DNA of 64,000 nucleotides from Myxococcus xanthus (GCF_006402735.1 NZ_CP017174.1:3041001-3105000), one strand, 5' to 3'. Positions 45,896 through 54,239 are shown, counted from the stretch's first letter. Translations and numbers: made by a program. The notes: generated by a model not told the origin, from the sequence alone.

Positions 45896-47494
45896 ATGGC
45901 CATTCCCATCCAGATGCCGAGCCTGTCCCCGACAATGACGGAGGGGAAGATCGTCAAGTGGCTCAAGAAGCAAGGGGACAAGGTGTCCTCCGGCGATGCC
46001 GTGGCCGAGGTGGAGACGGACAAGTCCAACCTCGAAATCGAGGCCTACGACGACGGGTACCTGCTGCAGGTGCTCGTCGGCGAGGGCGAGATGGCCAAGG
46101 TGGGCGCGCCCATCGCCTATATCGGTGCGAAGGGTGAAAAGGTGGACGCCGGCAAGCAGGCCGCGCCCGCCGCGACGCCTCCCGAGCAGAAGCCCCAGCC
46201 GGCGCCCGAGGCCCCCGCGCCGCGGGCCGCCGAGAAGCCCGCGTCGTCGGGCGGCGGCGACAACCGCATCGCCATCCAGATGCCGAGCCTGTCCCCGACG
46301 ATGACGGAGGGGAAGATCGTCAAGTGGCTCAAGAAGCAGGGGGACAAGGTGTCCTCCGGCGACGCCGTGGCCGAGGTGGAGACGGACAAGTCCAACCTCG
46401 AAATCGAGGCCTACGACGACGGCACCCTGGCGGAGATCGTCGTCGGTGAGAACCAGATGGCGAAGGTGGGGTCGCCCATCGCGTACCTCACCGCGAAGGG
46501 CGCCAAGGCGGCTCCGGCGGCGAAGCCCGCGGCGCCTGCTCCGGCTCCCGAGAAGCCGGCGGCTCCGAAGTCCGCGCCTGCTCCGGCGGCGAAGCCCGCG
46601 GCGGCTCCGGCCCAGGCGGGTGGCCGGCGTGTCCGCGCCAGCCCCGTGGCGAAGAAGATCGCGCGCGAGAAGGGGCTGGACCTCACCCAGGTGAGTGGCT
46701 CCGGTCCGTCTGGCCGCGTGGTGAAGCGCGACATCGAGGAGGCGCTCGCGCGAGGACCTGCGGCGGCTCCTGCCGCGAAGAAGGCCCCGGCCGCGCAGCC
46801 CGCTCCGGGCGTGCGTCCCGAGCCGACCGTGGTCCCCCTCTCGTCCATGCGCAAGGTCATCGCGCAGCGGATGACGGAGGTGAAGCCCGGCGTTCCTCAC
46901 TTCTACCTCACCATCGAGGTGGACATGGAGGCGGCGTCGAAGGTGCGCGAAGAGGCGAAGGCGATGGACCTCAAGGTCTCCGTCAACGACCTCATCGTGA
47001 AGGCCGTGGCCATGGCGGTGCGCCGCTACCCGAAGATCAACGTCTCGCTGCAGGGCGACAAGGTCGTCCAGTTCCACAGTGTGGACGTGGGCATCGCGGT
47101 GGCGCTGGAGGAAGGCCTCATCACGCCCATCCTCCGGGATGCGGACCAGAAGGGCCTGCAGGCCATCGCGTCAGGCGTGCGTGAGCTGGCGGAGCGCGCT
47201 CGCAAGCGTGCCCTCAAGCCGGAGGAGTACACCGGCGGCTCCATCACCGTCAGCAACCTGGGCATGTACGGCATCGACCAGTTCGTCGCCGTCATCAACC
47301 CGCCGCAGGCCTCCATCCTCGCGGTGGGTGCCGTCTCCGAGAAGGCGGTGGTGCGCGATGGTCAGCTGGCGGTCCGGAAGATGATGACGGCGACGCTGTC
47401 GTGCGACCACCGCGTCATCGACGGTGCCATTGGCGCCGAGTTCCTGCGCGAGCTGCGCGGGCTGCTCGAGCACCCCACACGGCTGCTGTTCTAG
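45896..47494 (+). CDS. pdhC: Pyruvate dehydrogenase E2, dihydrolipoamide acetyltransferase
   Basis: This E2 core protein transfers the acetyl group to CoA. The 532-residue protein has two N-terminal lipoyl domains with lipoylated lysines at K43 and K165 (both in ETDKSNLE), joined by Ala/Pro-rich linkers. A peripheral-subunit-binding domain follows (RASPVAKKIAREKGLDLTQV). The catalytic domain ends with the active-site motif SCDHRVIDGA (His505, Asp509). The two lipoyl domains are encoded by almost identical DNA. No E3 (lpd) gene is in the window. Confidence 0.95.
   Translation: MAIPIQMPSLSPTMTEGKIVKWLKKQGDKVSSGDAVAEVETDKSNLEIEAYDDGYLLQVLVGEGEMAKVGAPIAYIGAKGEKVDAGKQAAPAATPPEQKPQPAPEAPAPRAAEKPASSGGGDNRIAIQMPSLSPTMTEGKIVKWLKKQGDKVSSGDAVAEVETDKSNLEIEAYDDGTLAEIVVGENQMAKVGSPIAYLTAKGAKAAPAAKPAAPAPAPEKPAAPKSAPAPAAKPAAAPAQAGGRRVRASPVAKKIAREKGLDLTQVSGSGPSGRVVKRDIEEALARGPAAAPAAKKAPAAQPAPGVRPEPTVVPLSSMRKVIAQRMTEVKPGVPHFYLTIEVDMEAASKVREEAKAMDLKVSVNDLIVKAVAMAVRRYPKINVSLQGDKVVQFHSVDVGIAVALEEGLITPILRDADQKGLQAIASGVRELAERARKRALKPEEYTGGSITVSNLGMYGIDQFVAVINPPQASILAVGAVSEKAVVRDGQLAVRKMMTATLSCDHRVIDGAIGAEFLRELRGLLEHPTRLLF
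45906..46056. repeat. Lipoyl-domain DNA repeat, copy 1
   Basis: This 151-base segment in the E2 gene recurs at 46272-46422, exactly 366 bases (122 codons) later, with three mismatches by eye, all silent. It encodes the core of the first lipoyl domain. Confidence 0.9.
46272..46422. repeat. Lipoyl-domain DNA repeat, copy 2
   Basis: Second copy of the 151-base segment at 45906-46056. Beyond its right end the two domains diverge quickly in sequence, which points to local homogenisation rather than duplication of the whole unit. Confidence 0.9.
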
Positions 47495-47504
47495 GCCGTC
47501 CGGT

Positions 47505-47549
47505 TGCCCCGCTCCGCGTGCCCGTCCTGGGGCGCGCGAGGGCGGGGCA
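47505..47549. terminator. Possible hairpin terminator between E2 and the next gene
   Basis: TGCCCCGC at 47505-47512 and GCGGGGCA at 47542-47549 can form an 8-bp stem with a long 29-base loop. It lies between the convergent E2 and small hydrophilic protein genes. Confidence 0.4.
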
Positions 47550-47568
47550 GGGCCCGGATGGCCCCTTG

Positions 47569-47817
47569 TTACTTGCGCGTCGGCTCCTTGCGGCCGTGCG
47601 CCTCCTGCTCCAGCTTGCGCTGAGTCTCCGTCACGCTTGCCTGGCGCTCGCGTGACGTTCCGGTCGGCAGCTCGTTCTCCTCATCGTCCGAGCGACCGCG
47701 GATGCCGGGCCAGGGCTCTGGGCGCGTGCCCTCCACATGCTCGATGCGCTCCGCATAACCGTTATCTCCGGCTGCGTTGTGCTTCGTCTCCTCGGATTTA
47801 CCCTTGCTGTCCGCCAT
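47569..47817 (-). CDS. Small hydrophilic protein
   Basis: The 82-residue protein is almost entirely charged and polar (Glu, Lys, Arg, Gly, Ser) without hydrophobic segments, which suggests a disordered protein. The start is well supported by GGGAGGA upstream of the ATG at 47817. No family is recognised; small stress-related hydrophilins look similar, but that is only an analogy. It is divergent from the DUF2795 gene. Confidence 0.65.
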   Translation of the reverse strand: MADSKGKSEETKHNAAGDNGYAERIEHVEGTRPEPWPGIRGRSDDEENELPTGTSRERQASVTETQRKLEQEAHGRKEPTRK

Positions 47818-47988
47818 GGTGTGTCCTCCCAAGCAGGTGCCATCCGGCACACTTCGTGGCGGTAACGGTGGGACGTGTGCCGCGTGCTGACCACCCACAA
47901 GCGGGTTGCATGGCTTGTCCCCCTGCCTGCCCCACGAGCGCGAAAAAAGGTCGGCGGCCGTGGGCGTTCGCTGCTTAACTTGCTTCCA

Positions 47989-48285
47989 ATGAACGACGAC
48001 ATGACACGCGAACGGCTTGCCCAGGGTGTGTCGGAGTTGGAGTCGCGCGTAGGCCCGCCGCTGCCGCTGGCGGAATCGCTGCACAAGGCGCTCGACGGCG
48101 CCGTCTTCCCGCTGTCCGCGCGGCAGTTGACCTGGGTGGCCCGTGAGAACGAGGCCCCGTCCCTGGTGCTCTCGCTCCTGGGTTCACTTCCCCGGGTCAG
48201 CTTCGGCTCCGTGGACGCGGTGGCCCGGGCGCTGGAAGGCGACCTGGAGGCCACGGGTCCGCAACAGTTGGCTTCTTCGCGCTGA
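47989..48285 (+). CDS. DUF2795 family protein
   Basis: The 98-residue protein contains the small helical DUF2795 pattern in its C-terminal two thirds (GAVFPLSARQLTWVARENEA, LVLSLLGSLPRVSF, VDAVARAL). The family is common in actinobacteria and myxobacteria and has no assigned function. The ATG at 47989 gives a compact soluble protein; an upstream ATG at 47875 would add a basic, non-conserved stretch. It stands alone, upstream of a signalling gene. Confidence 0.7.
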   Translation: MNDDMTRERLAQGVSELESRVGPPLPLAESLHKALDGAVFPLSARQLTWVARENEAPSLVLSLLGSLPRVSFGSVDAVARALEGDLEATGPQQLASSR

Positions 48286-48450
48286 CACGACCCAGGACGG
48301 ACAGGGCCTCGCTGGGCGGTGCGACGCGTCAGGCGCTCGCCCTATCCTGGTGGTGCGCGCGGTACCCAGCAGATCGCGAAGGGGTTGAGGCGCTATCCTA
48401 GGCCTTACCAGCCTGGCCCCCTTCATGGGACGCTGGCCTGGAGGAGCGCC

Positions 48451-49608
48451 ATGAACCCGTCTGAACTCCCCGCGGTCCTCTACGTCGACGATGACGCGCT
48501 GAACCTCCGGGTCTTCGACGCGAACTTCGGGCAGCGCTTCCGCATCTTCCGCAGCTCCTCGCCCAGCGAGGCGTTGGCGCTCCTGGAGCAGCGCAGGGGC
48601 GAGATTGGCGTCATCCTCTCCGACCAGCGGATGCCCGGCATGACGGGCGTGGAGCTGCTGGAGCGGGCGCGCACGATTGCGCCGGACGCCAAGCGCATGC
48701 TCGTCACGGCCTACGCGGACATGCAGGCCGTCATCGACGCCGTCAACCGCGGCCAGGTGACGCGCTACTTCGTCAAGCCGTGGGACCGGACGGAGCTCCA
48801 GGCCGCGCTCGATGACGCGCTCAAGATTGCCCGACTGGAGCTGCGCATCCGCGAGGTGGAAGGGCGCATGATGAAGTCTGAGCGTCTGGCCACCCTGGGA
48901 CAGGTGACGGCGGGTATCGCGCACGAGCTGATGGGGCCGGTGGGCTACCTGTCGCAGAACGTGGCGTCGCTGCAGCGCGACCTGGGCAGCGTCATCCAGT
49001 ACGTGTCGCGGCACCTGCAGACGGACCCCGACCCCTCCGTGGCGGAGACGGTGGAGGACCTGCCCGCCCTCATCAAGGACCTCGCGGACGGCGCCGAGCA
49101 CCTGCGGCAGGTGGCACTGGGGCTGCGAGCCCAGGCCCGCGGTGAGGACCTGGAGGCCACGGCGGACGTCGCGGAAGTGGTGTCCTTCGCAGTGAAGCTG
49201 GCGCGCGCCGAGGTGCGGGAGCGGGCGCGGCTGACGAGCAACGGCGAGCCCGTGCGCGTCACCTTCGGCCCGGTGAAGCTGTGCCAAGTGCTGCTCAACC
49301 TCATCGTCAACGCGGCGCAGGCCATGGGCACCACGGGACGTCCCGGGCGCATCGAGGTCCGGTGGACACTGCGTCCCGACGACGTGGTGCTCACGGTGGC
49401 GGACAACGGCTGCGGCATTCCCATGGAGCTGCAGGAGCGCGTCTTCCAGCCCATGTTCACCACCAAGCCCGTGGGCGTGGGAACCGGACTGGGCCTGTCC
49501 ATCTGCCGGGAACTCGTCACGCAGTTCGGCGGCAGCCTCCGGTTGTCCTCCACGCAAGGGGAGGGCACCGAAATCGAAATCACCCTCCGGCGAGCCCCGC
49601 TCCCCTGA
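48451..49608 (+). CDS. Receiver domain-histidine kinase hybrid
   Basis: The 385-residue soluble protein has an N-terminal receiver domain (acidic pocket YVDDD, phosphoacceptor Asp58 in LSDQRMPG, Lys in VKPWDR). A histidine kinase follows. Its H-box is GIAHELMGPVGYL (His158), with M-G replacing the usual N-N/N-P. The ATPase part has NLIVNAAQAM, DNGCGIP and the GVGTGLGLSIC G-box. The receiver-first order suggests a kinase controlled by phosphorylation from another kinase. There is no membrane segment. The start follows GGAGGAG. A convergent gene overlaps its 3' end by 29 bases. Confidence 0.9.
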   Translation: MNPSELPAVLYVDDDALNLRVFDANFGQRFRIFRSSSPSEALALLEQRRGEIGVILSDQRMPGMTGVELLERARTIAPDAKRMLVTAYADMQAVIDAVNRGQVTRYFVKPWDRTELQAALDDALKIARLELRIREVEGRMMKSERLATLGQVTAGIAHELMGPVGYLSQNVASLQRDLGSVIQYVSRHLQTDPDPSVAETVEDLPALIKDLADGAEHLRQVALGLRAQARGEDLEATADVAEVVSFAVKLARAEVRERARLTSNGEPVRVTFGPVKLCQVLLNLIVNAAQAMGTTGRPGRIEVRWTLRPDDVVLTVADNGCGIPMELQERVFQPMFTTKPVGVGTGLGLSICRELVTQFGGSLRLSSTQGEGTEIEITLRRAPLP

Positions 49609-50164
49609 GTCCGAAGGCGTTGCTGAGCATGCGCCATACGCGGTGAAGCGTCTGCGTCTCGGAGGCGCGGATGTCCTCCACCAGCACCGCGCGGCGCAGC
49701 GGGCCCTCCGCGTCGGTTGGCGCGTACTCCACCACCAGTGCGTAACGGGGACCGGGGCGCTCCACCATGTGGACGGCCCGCACCGCGTCGAAGGGCACCA
49801 CCGCCGCGCGGGTGGCGCCCGGTGACCAGGCCAGTTGCTCCAATCGGAGGGATTCGGAGCGGAAGTGCAGGACGAAGCGCCGGCGGCCCAGCCGGGACTC
49901 CCATTTGAGGGCCAGACCCACCAGGGCCGCCGCGAGCAATCCCAGGGCGAAGGCCGCCGTCGCGCCTTCCCGGACGCCCACCAGGATGGCGGCGCCCACC
50001 GCACACCCCAGTCCTACGCCGACGAACAGCCCGGGCAGGACACGCCGCTCCCAGGGCGGCGGCAGGGATTCGCCCACCAGCCGGCCGCCGTCATAACGCA
50101 GCCGCACGTCGCCCAGCCGCCCGGGTACCCGGTTGTCCTGCAATGCGTCCTGAAAGCTCGCCAC
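49580..50164 (-). CDS. Putative small membrane protein
   Basis: The 194-residue protein has two membrane segments in its middle (VLPGLFVGVGLGCAVGAAIL and AAFALGLLAAALVGLAL), flanked by soluble strands (RRRFVLHFRSESLRLEQL). The C-terminal part looks like a small beta-rich cytoplasmic domain. The start is uncertain; GTG at 50164 is used, though GGAGG is very close to it. No family is recognised. The frame also has an open upstream extension that is the shadow of the response-regulator gene. Confidence 0.55.
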   Translation of the reverse strand: MASFQDALQDNRVPGRLGDVRLRYDGGRLVGESLPPPWERRVLPGLFVGVGLGCAVGAAILVGVREGATAAFALGLLAAALVGLALKWESRLGRRRFVLHFRSESLRLEQLAWSPGATRAAVVPFDAVRAVHMVERPGPRYALVVEYAPTDAEGPLRRAVLVEDIRASETQTLHRVWRMLSNAFGLRGAGLAGG

Positions 50165-50233
50165 GCCTCCAGCATAGCGGGCCTCAAATGCGGGCTTCGT
50201 AGTTGGAAGTGAGCTGTGCGAATCTGCGCGGCC

Positions 50234-51205
50234 ATGGAGTTCCCGTTCGAAACCGGTGAGGGTGAAGGAGGGGAAGGGGGGACGCTCGCCTCGACGGTGC
50301 TGGTGGTGGATGACGAGCCCGTCGTGCTGGACATCTGTGCCCGCCTTCTGGAGCGAGATGCCGACCTGGTTGTGACGCTGGCCGCGAGCGCGGAGGAAGC
50401 CCTCCCGCTGCTGGCCGAGCAGCGCTTCGACGTCCTGGTGACGGACAAGAACCTGCCTGGCATGGGCGGCGTGGAGCTCATCGCCGAGGCGCGCCGTCTC
50501 CAGCCGTCCATGGAAGCGGTGATGATTACCGGCTACGCCAGCTCCGAAAGCGTCGTCGCCGCCTTCGCCGCGGGCGCCAGTGACTACATCCTCAAGCCTT
50601 TTGACGACTTGCGGGTGCTGCGCGCCAAGGTGCGCGCCGCCCTGGAGCGCCGGACTGCGGGCCTGCTCGTGCGGGAGCAGGCCCGGGAGGTGGCCCGCGA
50701 GGCCGCGGCCCTCCTGGCCTCCGGACAGGACGCGCCGGAGCTCGCCTACGAAGTCCTGGAGGCGGAGCTGCGGGCCTACGAGGAAGCGGTGCGCCTGGGC
50801 CTCAATGGCCGGATAGCCGTCGTGGGCAGCGCGAATACCGTCACCGTTCTTCAGGACGCTGGGTTCGAGGCGGCGGAGCTGCCGCCCTACGCCCCCGAAC
50901 TGGAGCGCGTGGACGTCGTCATCGTGGAGACGGGCGACCCCCAGTGGCGCACGCTGGCCGAGCGCCTTCAGCGCAGACCGCCCGACGTGCTGCTGCTCGC
51001 CAGTCCCCAGTCGGACCTGGGTGATTTGTTGGAGGCGATTACGCTGCGCATGGACCTGGTGGGCTTCGGCACCAGCCAGGGTGCCGTCGCGCTGCCGGAG
51101 AAGGTGCGCATGTTGCTGCTGCGCCGGGGCGTGCAGCGGGCGCAAGATCGGCTCGCCGCAGCGCTCGCCGCCTTCCGGCAGAGCATCGCCGCGCCGCTTC
51201 CCTGA
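50234..51205 (+). CDS. Response regulator with unusual C-terminal domain
   Basis: The 323-residue protein has an acidic Gly-rich N-terminus and a receiver domain (VVDDEP, phosphoacceptor Asp71 in VTDKNLPG, Lys in LKPFDD). The C-terminal region of about 180 residues has no recognisable DNA-binding motif. It starts helical (REQAREVAREAAALLASG) and continues with receiver-like alternation (GRIAVVGSANTVTVLQDAGF, VDVVIVETGD), so it may be a degenerate second receiver. A GTG at 50216 is an alternative start. It could be a partner for the kinase at 48451-49608. Confidence 0.85.
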   Translation: MEFPFETGEGEGGEGGTLASTVLVVDDEPVVLDICARLLERDADLVVTLAASAEEALPLLAEQRFDVLVTDKNLPGMGGVELIAEARRLQPSMEAVMITGYASSESVVAAFAAGASDYILKPFDDLRVLRAKVRAALERRTAGLLVREQAREVAREAAALLASGQDAPELAYEVLEAELRAYEEAVRLGLNGRIAVVGSANTVTVLQDAGFEAAELPPYAPELERVDVVIVETGDPQWRTLAERLQRRPPDVLLLASPQSDLGDLLEAITLRMDLVGFGTSQGAVALPEKVRMLLLRRGVQRAQDRLAAALAAFRQSIAAPLP

Positions 51206-51313
51206 AGAACCCCATTGAGACGTGAGGAGGCGCGCGCGGGCCGGGCCTCGAAAGAGGCGCCGAGCCCCGTGGGGGCCGTCGCATACTGCCGACGTCTGGC
51301 CCGCAAAGCGAAA

Positions 51314-51341
51314 CGCCCACCTTCTTTTCAGAAGGTGGGCG
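51314..51341 (-). terminator. Strong hairpin terminator after tRNA-Glu
   Basis: CGCCCACCTTC at 51314-51324 and GAAGGTGGGCG at 51331-51341 form a perfect 11-bp stem with a 6-base loop. On the minus strand it follows the tRNA end by 8 bases and continues with TTTCGCTTTG. It may also end plus-strand transcription. Confidence 0.75.
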
Positions 51342-51349
51342 CCTCAGTG

Positions 51350-51421
51350 TGACCCTGCCGGGATTCGAACCCGAGTTTGAGCCGTGAGAGGGCTCCGTCC
51401 TAACCGCTAGACGACAGGGCC
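51350..51421 (-). tRNA. tRNA-Glu (anticodon CUC)
   Basis: On the minus strand the 72-base sequence folds as a tRNA: acceptor GGCCCTG with CAGGGTC, anticodon stem GAGCC/GGCTC around loop CTCTCAC (anticodon CTC, reads GAG), and T-arm GGGTTCGAATCCC. The CCA end is not encoded. It serves translation and also tetrapyrrole synthesis through glutamyl-tRNA reductase (hemA in this window). gltX is about 0.7 kb away. Confidence 0.95.
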
Positions 51422-51455
51422 GATACTTGTTTCAACCGCCGCCAACTGCCCGCGA

Positions 51456-51485
51456 TTTCTACCTTTTTTCGTCTGCCCTCGTCAA
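51456..51485 (-). promoter_or_regulatory. Candidate sigma-70 promoter of tRNA-Glu
   Basis: On the minus strand TTGACG (51485-51480) and TAGAAA (51461-51456) are 18 bases apart, with A-rich sequence between, about 34 bases before the tRNA 5' end. Confidence 0.55.
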
Positions 51486-51551
51486 CCTTTTTTGTTTCGT
51501 CCTGCTCAGGTTGCTTCAGACCGACGAGCACTACAACTACAGGACTACAAG

Positions 51552-51622
51552 CTGGGGAACTAGGATTCGAACCTAGATAAGCAGAGTCAGAGTCTGCTGT
51601 CCTGCCGTTAGACGATTCCCCA
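51552..51622 (-). tRNA. tRNA-Gln (anticodon CUG)
   Basis: On the minus strand the 71-base sequence has acceptor TGGGGAA with TTCCCCA and an anticodon stem GCAGA/TCTGC around loop CTCTGAC (anticodon CTG, reads CAG). The T-arm is TAGGTTCGAATCCTA. CCA is not encoded. It lies 130 bases upstream of tRNA-Glu, and each tRNA has its own candidate promoter. Confidence 0.95.
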
Positions 51623-51645
51623 AGGACCTGCTCGACTGCGGCGCT

Positions 51646-51674
51646 TCTCTACCAATACCACTTCGGGACTGCAA
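51646..51674 (-). promoter_or_regulatory. Candidate sigma-70 promoter of tRNA-Gln
   Basis: On the minus strand TTGCAG (51674-51669) and TAGAGA (51651-51646) are exactly 17 bases apart, about 24 bases before the tRNA-Gln 5' end. Confidence 0.5.
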
Positions 51675-51691
51675 CAACTTCGGTGCGGCGT

Positions 51692-52099
51692 TTACTTCTT
51701 CCTGCTCTTCGTCGTCTCCGGCTTCTTGGCGGGCTTGGCTGCCTGCTGGGTCGGGACGATGTAGATGCGAACTTCGTCGTTCGCCTCGTAAATGTTCAGC
51801 CCCGCGAAGTTCTTCCCCGAGGGGTTGCTGATGTGAACCGCCTTGACGCCCGGCTGGTTCACGATCTGCCGGCGGGGGTAACCGCTCGTCGAGTAGACCG
51901 CGCGGTAGTACTCCAGCGTGCCATCGAAATCCCTGGGCGACCGGTAGCGATTCTCACCGACCCGCTTGGACCCATCCGGCAACTGCGCGCCATTGATGAC
52001 TTCGGCGCCCGCTGAAACCGCCCAGAGCGCCACCAGCGCCGCTCCGAGCGGGCGCGCCTTATAGAAACCGCGTTTCAGGCTGTCAAGGGCACGCATCAT
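51692..52099 (-). CDS. Small exported hypothetical protein
   Basis: The 135-residue protein has a signal peptide or anchor (PLGAALVALWAVSAGAE) and a compact soluble region (YRSPRDFDGTLEYYRAVY, AVHISNPSGKNFAGLNIYEA). A Lys/Pro-rich tail (AAKPAKKPETTKSRKK) ends it. No family is recognised. It is likely periplasmic. It lies between tRNA-Gln and gltX on the same strand, 58 bases after gltX. An ATG one codon later is an alternative start. Confidence 0.68.
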   Translation of the reverse strand: MMRALDSLKRGFYKARPLGAALVALWAVSAGAEVINGAQLPDGSKRVGENRYRSPRDFDGTLEYYRAVYSTSGYPRRQIVNQPGVKAVHISNPSGKNFAGLNIYEANDEVRIYIVPTQQAAKPAKKPETTKSRKK

Positions 52100-52157
52100 G
52101 GGTCCGAAAGATAGGGGCCTGGGCTGCCGACGTCCACCGCTACCTGCGCCTGACAGC

Positions 52158-53597
52158 TCAACCGCGCGTCAGCGCCGCGTCGATGCGCAGCAGGGATTCG
52201 TCGCGGCCCACCAACACCAGCGTCTCGCCGATGCCCGGGCTGGTGGTGTTGCCGGTGAGTGCCACGCGGATGGGCTGCGCCACCTTGCCCATGCCGACGC
52301 TGGAGGCCTCGCTCACCTGCTTCACCACGCCGTCCAGCGCCTCCACCGACCACTCCGGAAGCGCGACGAGCGTCTCGCGCACCTTTCGCAGCAGGTTGAG
52401 GGACTCTCCGGAGAGGTGCTTGGTGGCGGCCTTCTCGTCCAGGGTGATGCCGGAGCGGAAGTAGACGTTGGCCGCGGTGGTGGCGATGTCTTCCAGGGTG
52501 TTGGAGCGCTCGCGCAGCGTGCGCACCAGCGTCTCCAGACGCGGGTCGCCCTTCGCCTGGATGCCCTTCGCCTCCAGGAAGGGGAGCAGCCGCTCCACCA
52601 CGGTCTCCACCGGCAGCTGCTTCATCCACTGCTGGTTGAGCCACAGCAGCTTCTCCGGGTTCCACACGCCGGAGGTGGTGCCCACGTCGCTGAAGTCGAA
52701 CCACTCGAGCATCTGCTCGCGGCTGATGACCTCGTCGTTGCCGTGGCTCCAGCCCAGGCGGATGACGAAGTTGAGCAGCGCCTCCGGCATGACGCCGTTG
52801 CGCTTGTGCACCATCACGTCCGCTTCCGGGTGCTTGCGCTTGGACAGCTTCTCGCGGTCCGGGCCCAGGATGAGCGGCAGGTGGGCGAAGTCGGGAGGCG
52901 TCCACCCCAGCGCCTGGTACAGCATCAGCTGCGGGAAGGTGGAGTTGACGTGCTCCTGGCCGCGCGCGACCAGGGTGATGTCCATCAGGTGGTCATCAAT
53001 GACACACCCGAAGTTGTACACGGGGATGCCGTCCGCCCGCATCATGACCCAGTCATCCAGGTCGCTGTGCGTCTTGGTGATGGTGCCCAGCGCCTTGTCG
53101 GTGAAGGACACGGAACCGTCACCCGCGGGCATCTTGAAGCGGATGACCGCGTCCGCGGCGTTGCGGCCGGCGGGGGGCTCGGTCCGCTCACGGCAGGTGC
53201 CCGGGTACTTGAACGCGCCGCCCGCCTTCTCCGCCACCTGCCGCTGCGCGTCGAGGTCCTCCTTCGTGCAGTAGCACCGGTAGGCCTTGCCCTCGGCGAT
53301 GAGCTGGTCTGCGTGCTTGCGGTAGGTGTCCAGCCGCTGCATCTGGAAGTAGGGGGCGTAGGGGCCTTCCTTACCGGGGCCCTCATCCCAGTCGATGCCC
53401 AGCCAGTTCAGTCCGTCCAGGATGGCCTGCACCGACTCCGGGGTGGAGCGGCCCTGGTCCGTGTCCTCCATGCGAAGGACGAAGGTGCCGCCCTGGCGCC
53501 GCGCCTGCAGGAAATTCATCAGCGCCGTACGGGCACCGCCAATGTGAAGGTAACCGGTAGGCGAGGGAGCGAAGCGGACGCGAAGGGCAGGAGGCAT
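52158..53597 (-). CDS. gltX: Glutamyl-tRNA synthetase
   Basis: This class I synthetase charges tRNA-Glu with glutamate. The 479-residue protein has the HIGH-type motif in APSPTGYLHIGGARTAL, the sequence RMEDTDQGRSTPESV and the KMSKS-type motif KLSKRKH. A C-terminal anticodon-binding region is present and the length is normal for bacterial GluRS. Whether it also charges tRNA-Gln (needing GatCAB) cannot be decided from the window, but a tRNA-Gln gene is close by. The ATG at 53597 gives the standard N-terminus; the longer open frame is spurious. Confidence 0.96.
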   Translation of the reverse strand: MPPALRVRFAPSPTGYLHIGGARTALMNFLQARRQGGTFVLRMEDTDQGRSTPESVQAILDGLNWLGIDWDEGPGKEGPYAPYFQMQRLDTYRKHADQLIAEGKAYRCYCTKEDLDAQRQVAEKAGGAFKYPGTCRERTEPPAGRNAADAVIRFKMPAGDGSVSFTDKALGTITKTHSDLDDWVMMRADGIPVYNFGCVIDDHLMDITLVARGQEHVNSTFPQLMLYQALGWTPPDFAHLPLILGPDREKLSKRKHPEADVMVHKRNGVMPEALLNFVIRLGWSHGNDEVISREQMLEWFDFSDVGTTSGVWNPEKLLWLNQQWMKQLPVETVVERLLPFLEAKGIQAKGDPRLETLVRTLRERSNTLEDIATTAANVYFRSGITLDEKAATKHLSGESLNLLRKVRETLVALPEWSVEALDGVVKQVSEASSVGMGKVAQPIRVALTGNTTSPGIGETLVLVGRDESLLRIDAALTRG

Positions 53598-53684
53598 ACG
53601 GGCGCGCGGATTAGCAGGGCGTGGATGGAGGGTCAACGCGGAGGGACTTTCCTGGAGTAAGTTGGATGGCCAGGGAGAACTCGT

Positions 53685-54239
53685 ATGTCGATTCGTCAGG
53701 TAGTTCGCACGTTGCTCCTGGCTGTCCTCCTGGTGGGCGTGCCCGCGACCGCCACCACCCAGCTCCGCGTGGACCTGTCCGGGCTCGCGGTAGGCGCGGA
53801 CACCGTGGTCCACGGTGTCGTCCGGCGCGTGGAGAGCCGCTGGAGCGGCGACAAGATGCGCATCCTCACCGACGTCGAAATCCAGGTGACGGAATCGCTC
53901 AAGGGCCAGCCTGGGAGCACGGTGCTCGTCACCCAGCCCGGGGGCCGCATGGGGGACATTGGCCAGGTGGTGCACGGCCTGGCGTCCTTCACGCCGGGCG
54001 AGGAGGTGGTGGTCTTCCTGCAGAAGCGCGGACCCCGTGCCTTCCGCGTGTCCGACATGGCGCAGGGCAAGTTCCAGGTGAAGCGCGAGGGAAAGACGGC
54101 GCTGGCCGTCCCGGAGCCCACCGAGTCGCAGCTGCTGGACCCCGTCACCCGCAAGCCGGCCGCGTCCGCGCTCCAGTCCATGACGCTGGTGGAGCTGAAG
54201 GCCGCCATCCGTGAAGCCCTTGGGGAGCAGACGCCGTGA
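53685..54239 (+). CDS. Small exported protein preceding the matrixins
   Basis: The 184-residue protein has a signal peptide (VVRTLLLAVLLVGVPATA) and a beta-rich domain (VHGVVRRVESRWSGDKMRI, TDVEIQVTESLKGQPGSTV, VVFLQKRGPRAFRV) resembling a small beta-barrel or OB-like fold. Proteins of this look often precede matrixin genes in myxobacteria, to my recollection; this is not verified. Its stop overlaps the next start by one base (TGATG), so it is probably coupled to the protease gene. It may be an inhibitor, chaperone or co-secreted partner; that is a guess. Confidence 0.72.
   Translation: MSIRQVVRTLLLAVLLVGVPATATTQLRVDLSGLAVGADTVVHGVVRRVESRWSGDKMRILTDVEIQVTESLKGQPGSTVLVTQPGGRMGDIGQVVHGLASFTPGEEVVVFLQKRGPRAFRVSDMAQGKFQVKREGKTALAVPEPTESQLLDPVTRKPAASALQSMTLVELKAAIREALGEQTP

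Noticed and set aside
44846..47077. A 743-codon antisense open frame across pdhB and the E2 gene
   Set aside because: It mirrors the repeated lipoyl and Ala/Pro linker sequences and has no recognisable domain; the sense genes are unambiguous.
51350..51622. The tRNA pair as an integration site of a mobile element
   Set aside because: No integrase, no repeated tRNA 3' end and no foreign gene block are found nearby; the flanking genes are ordinary chromosomal ones.
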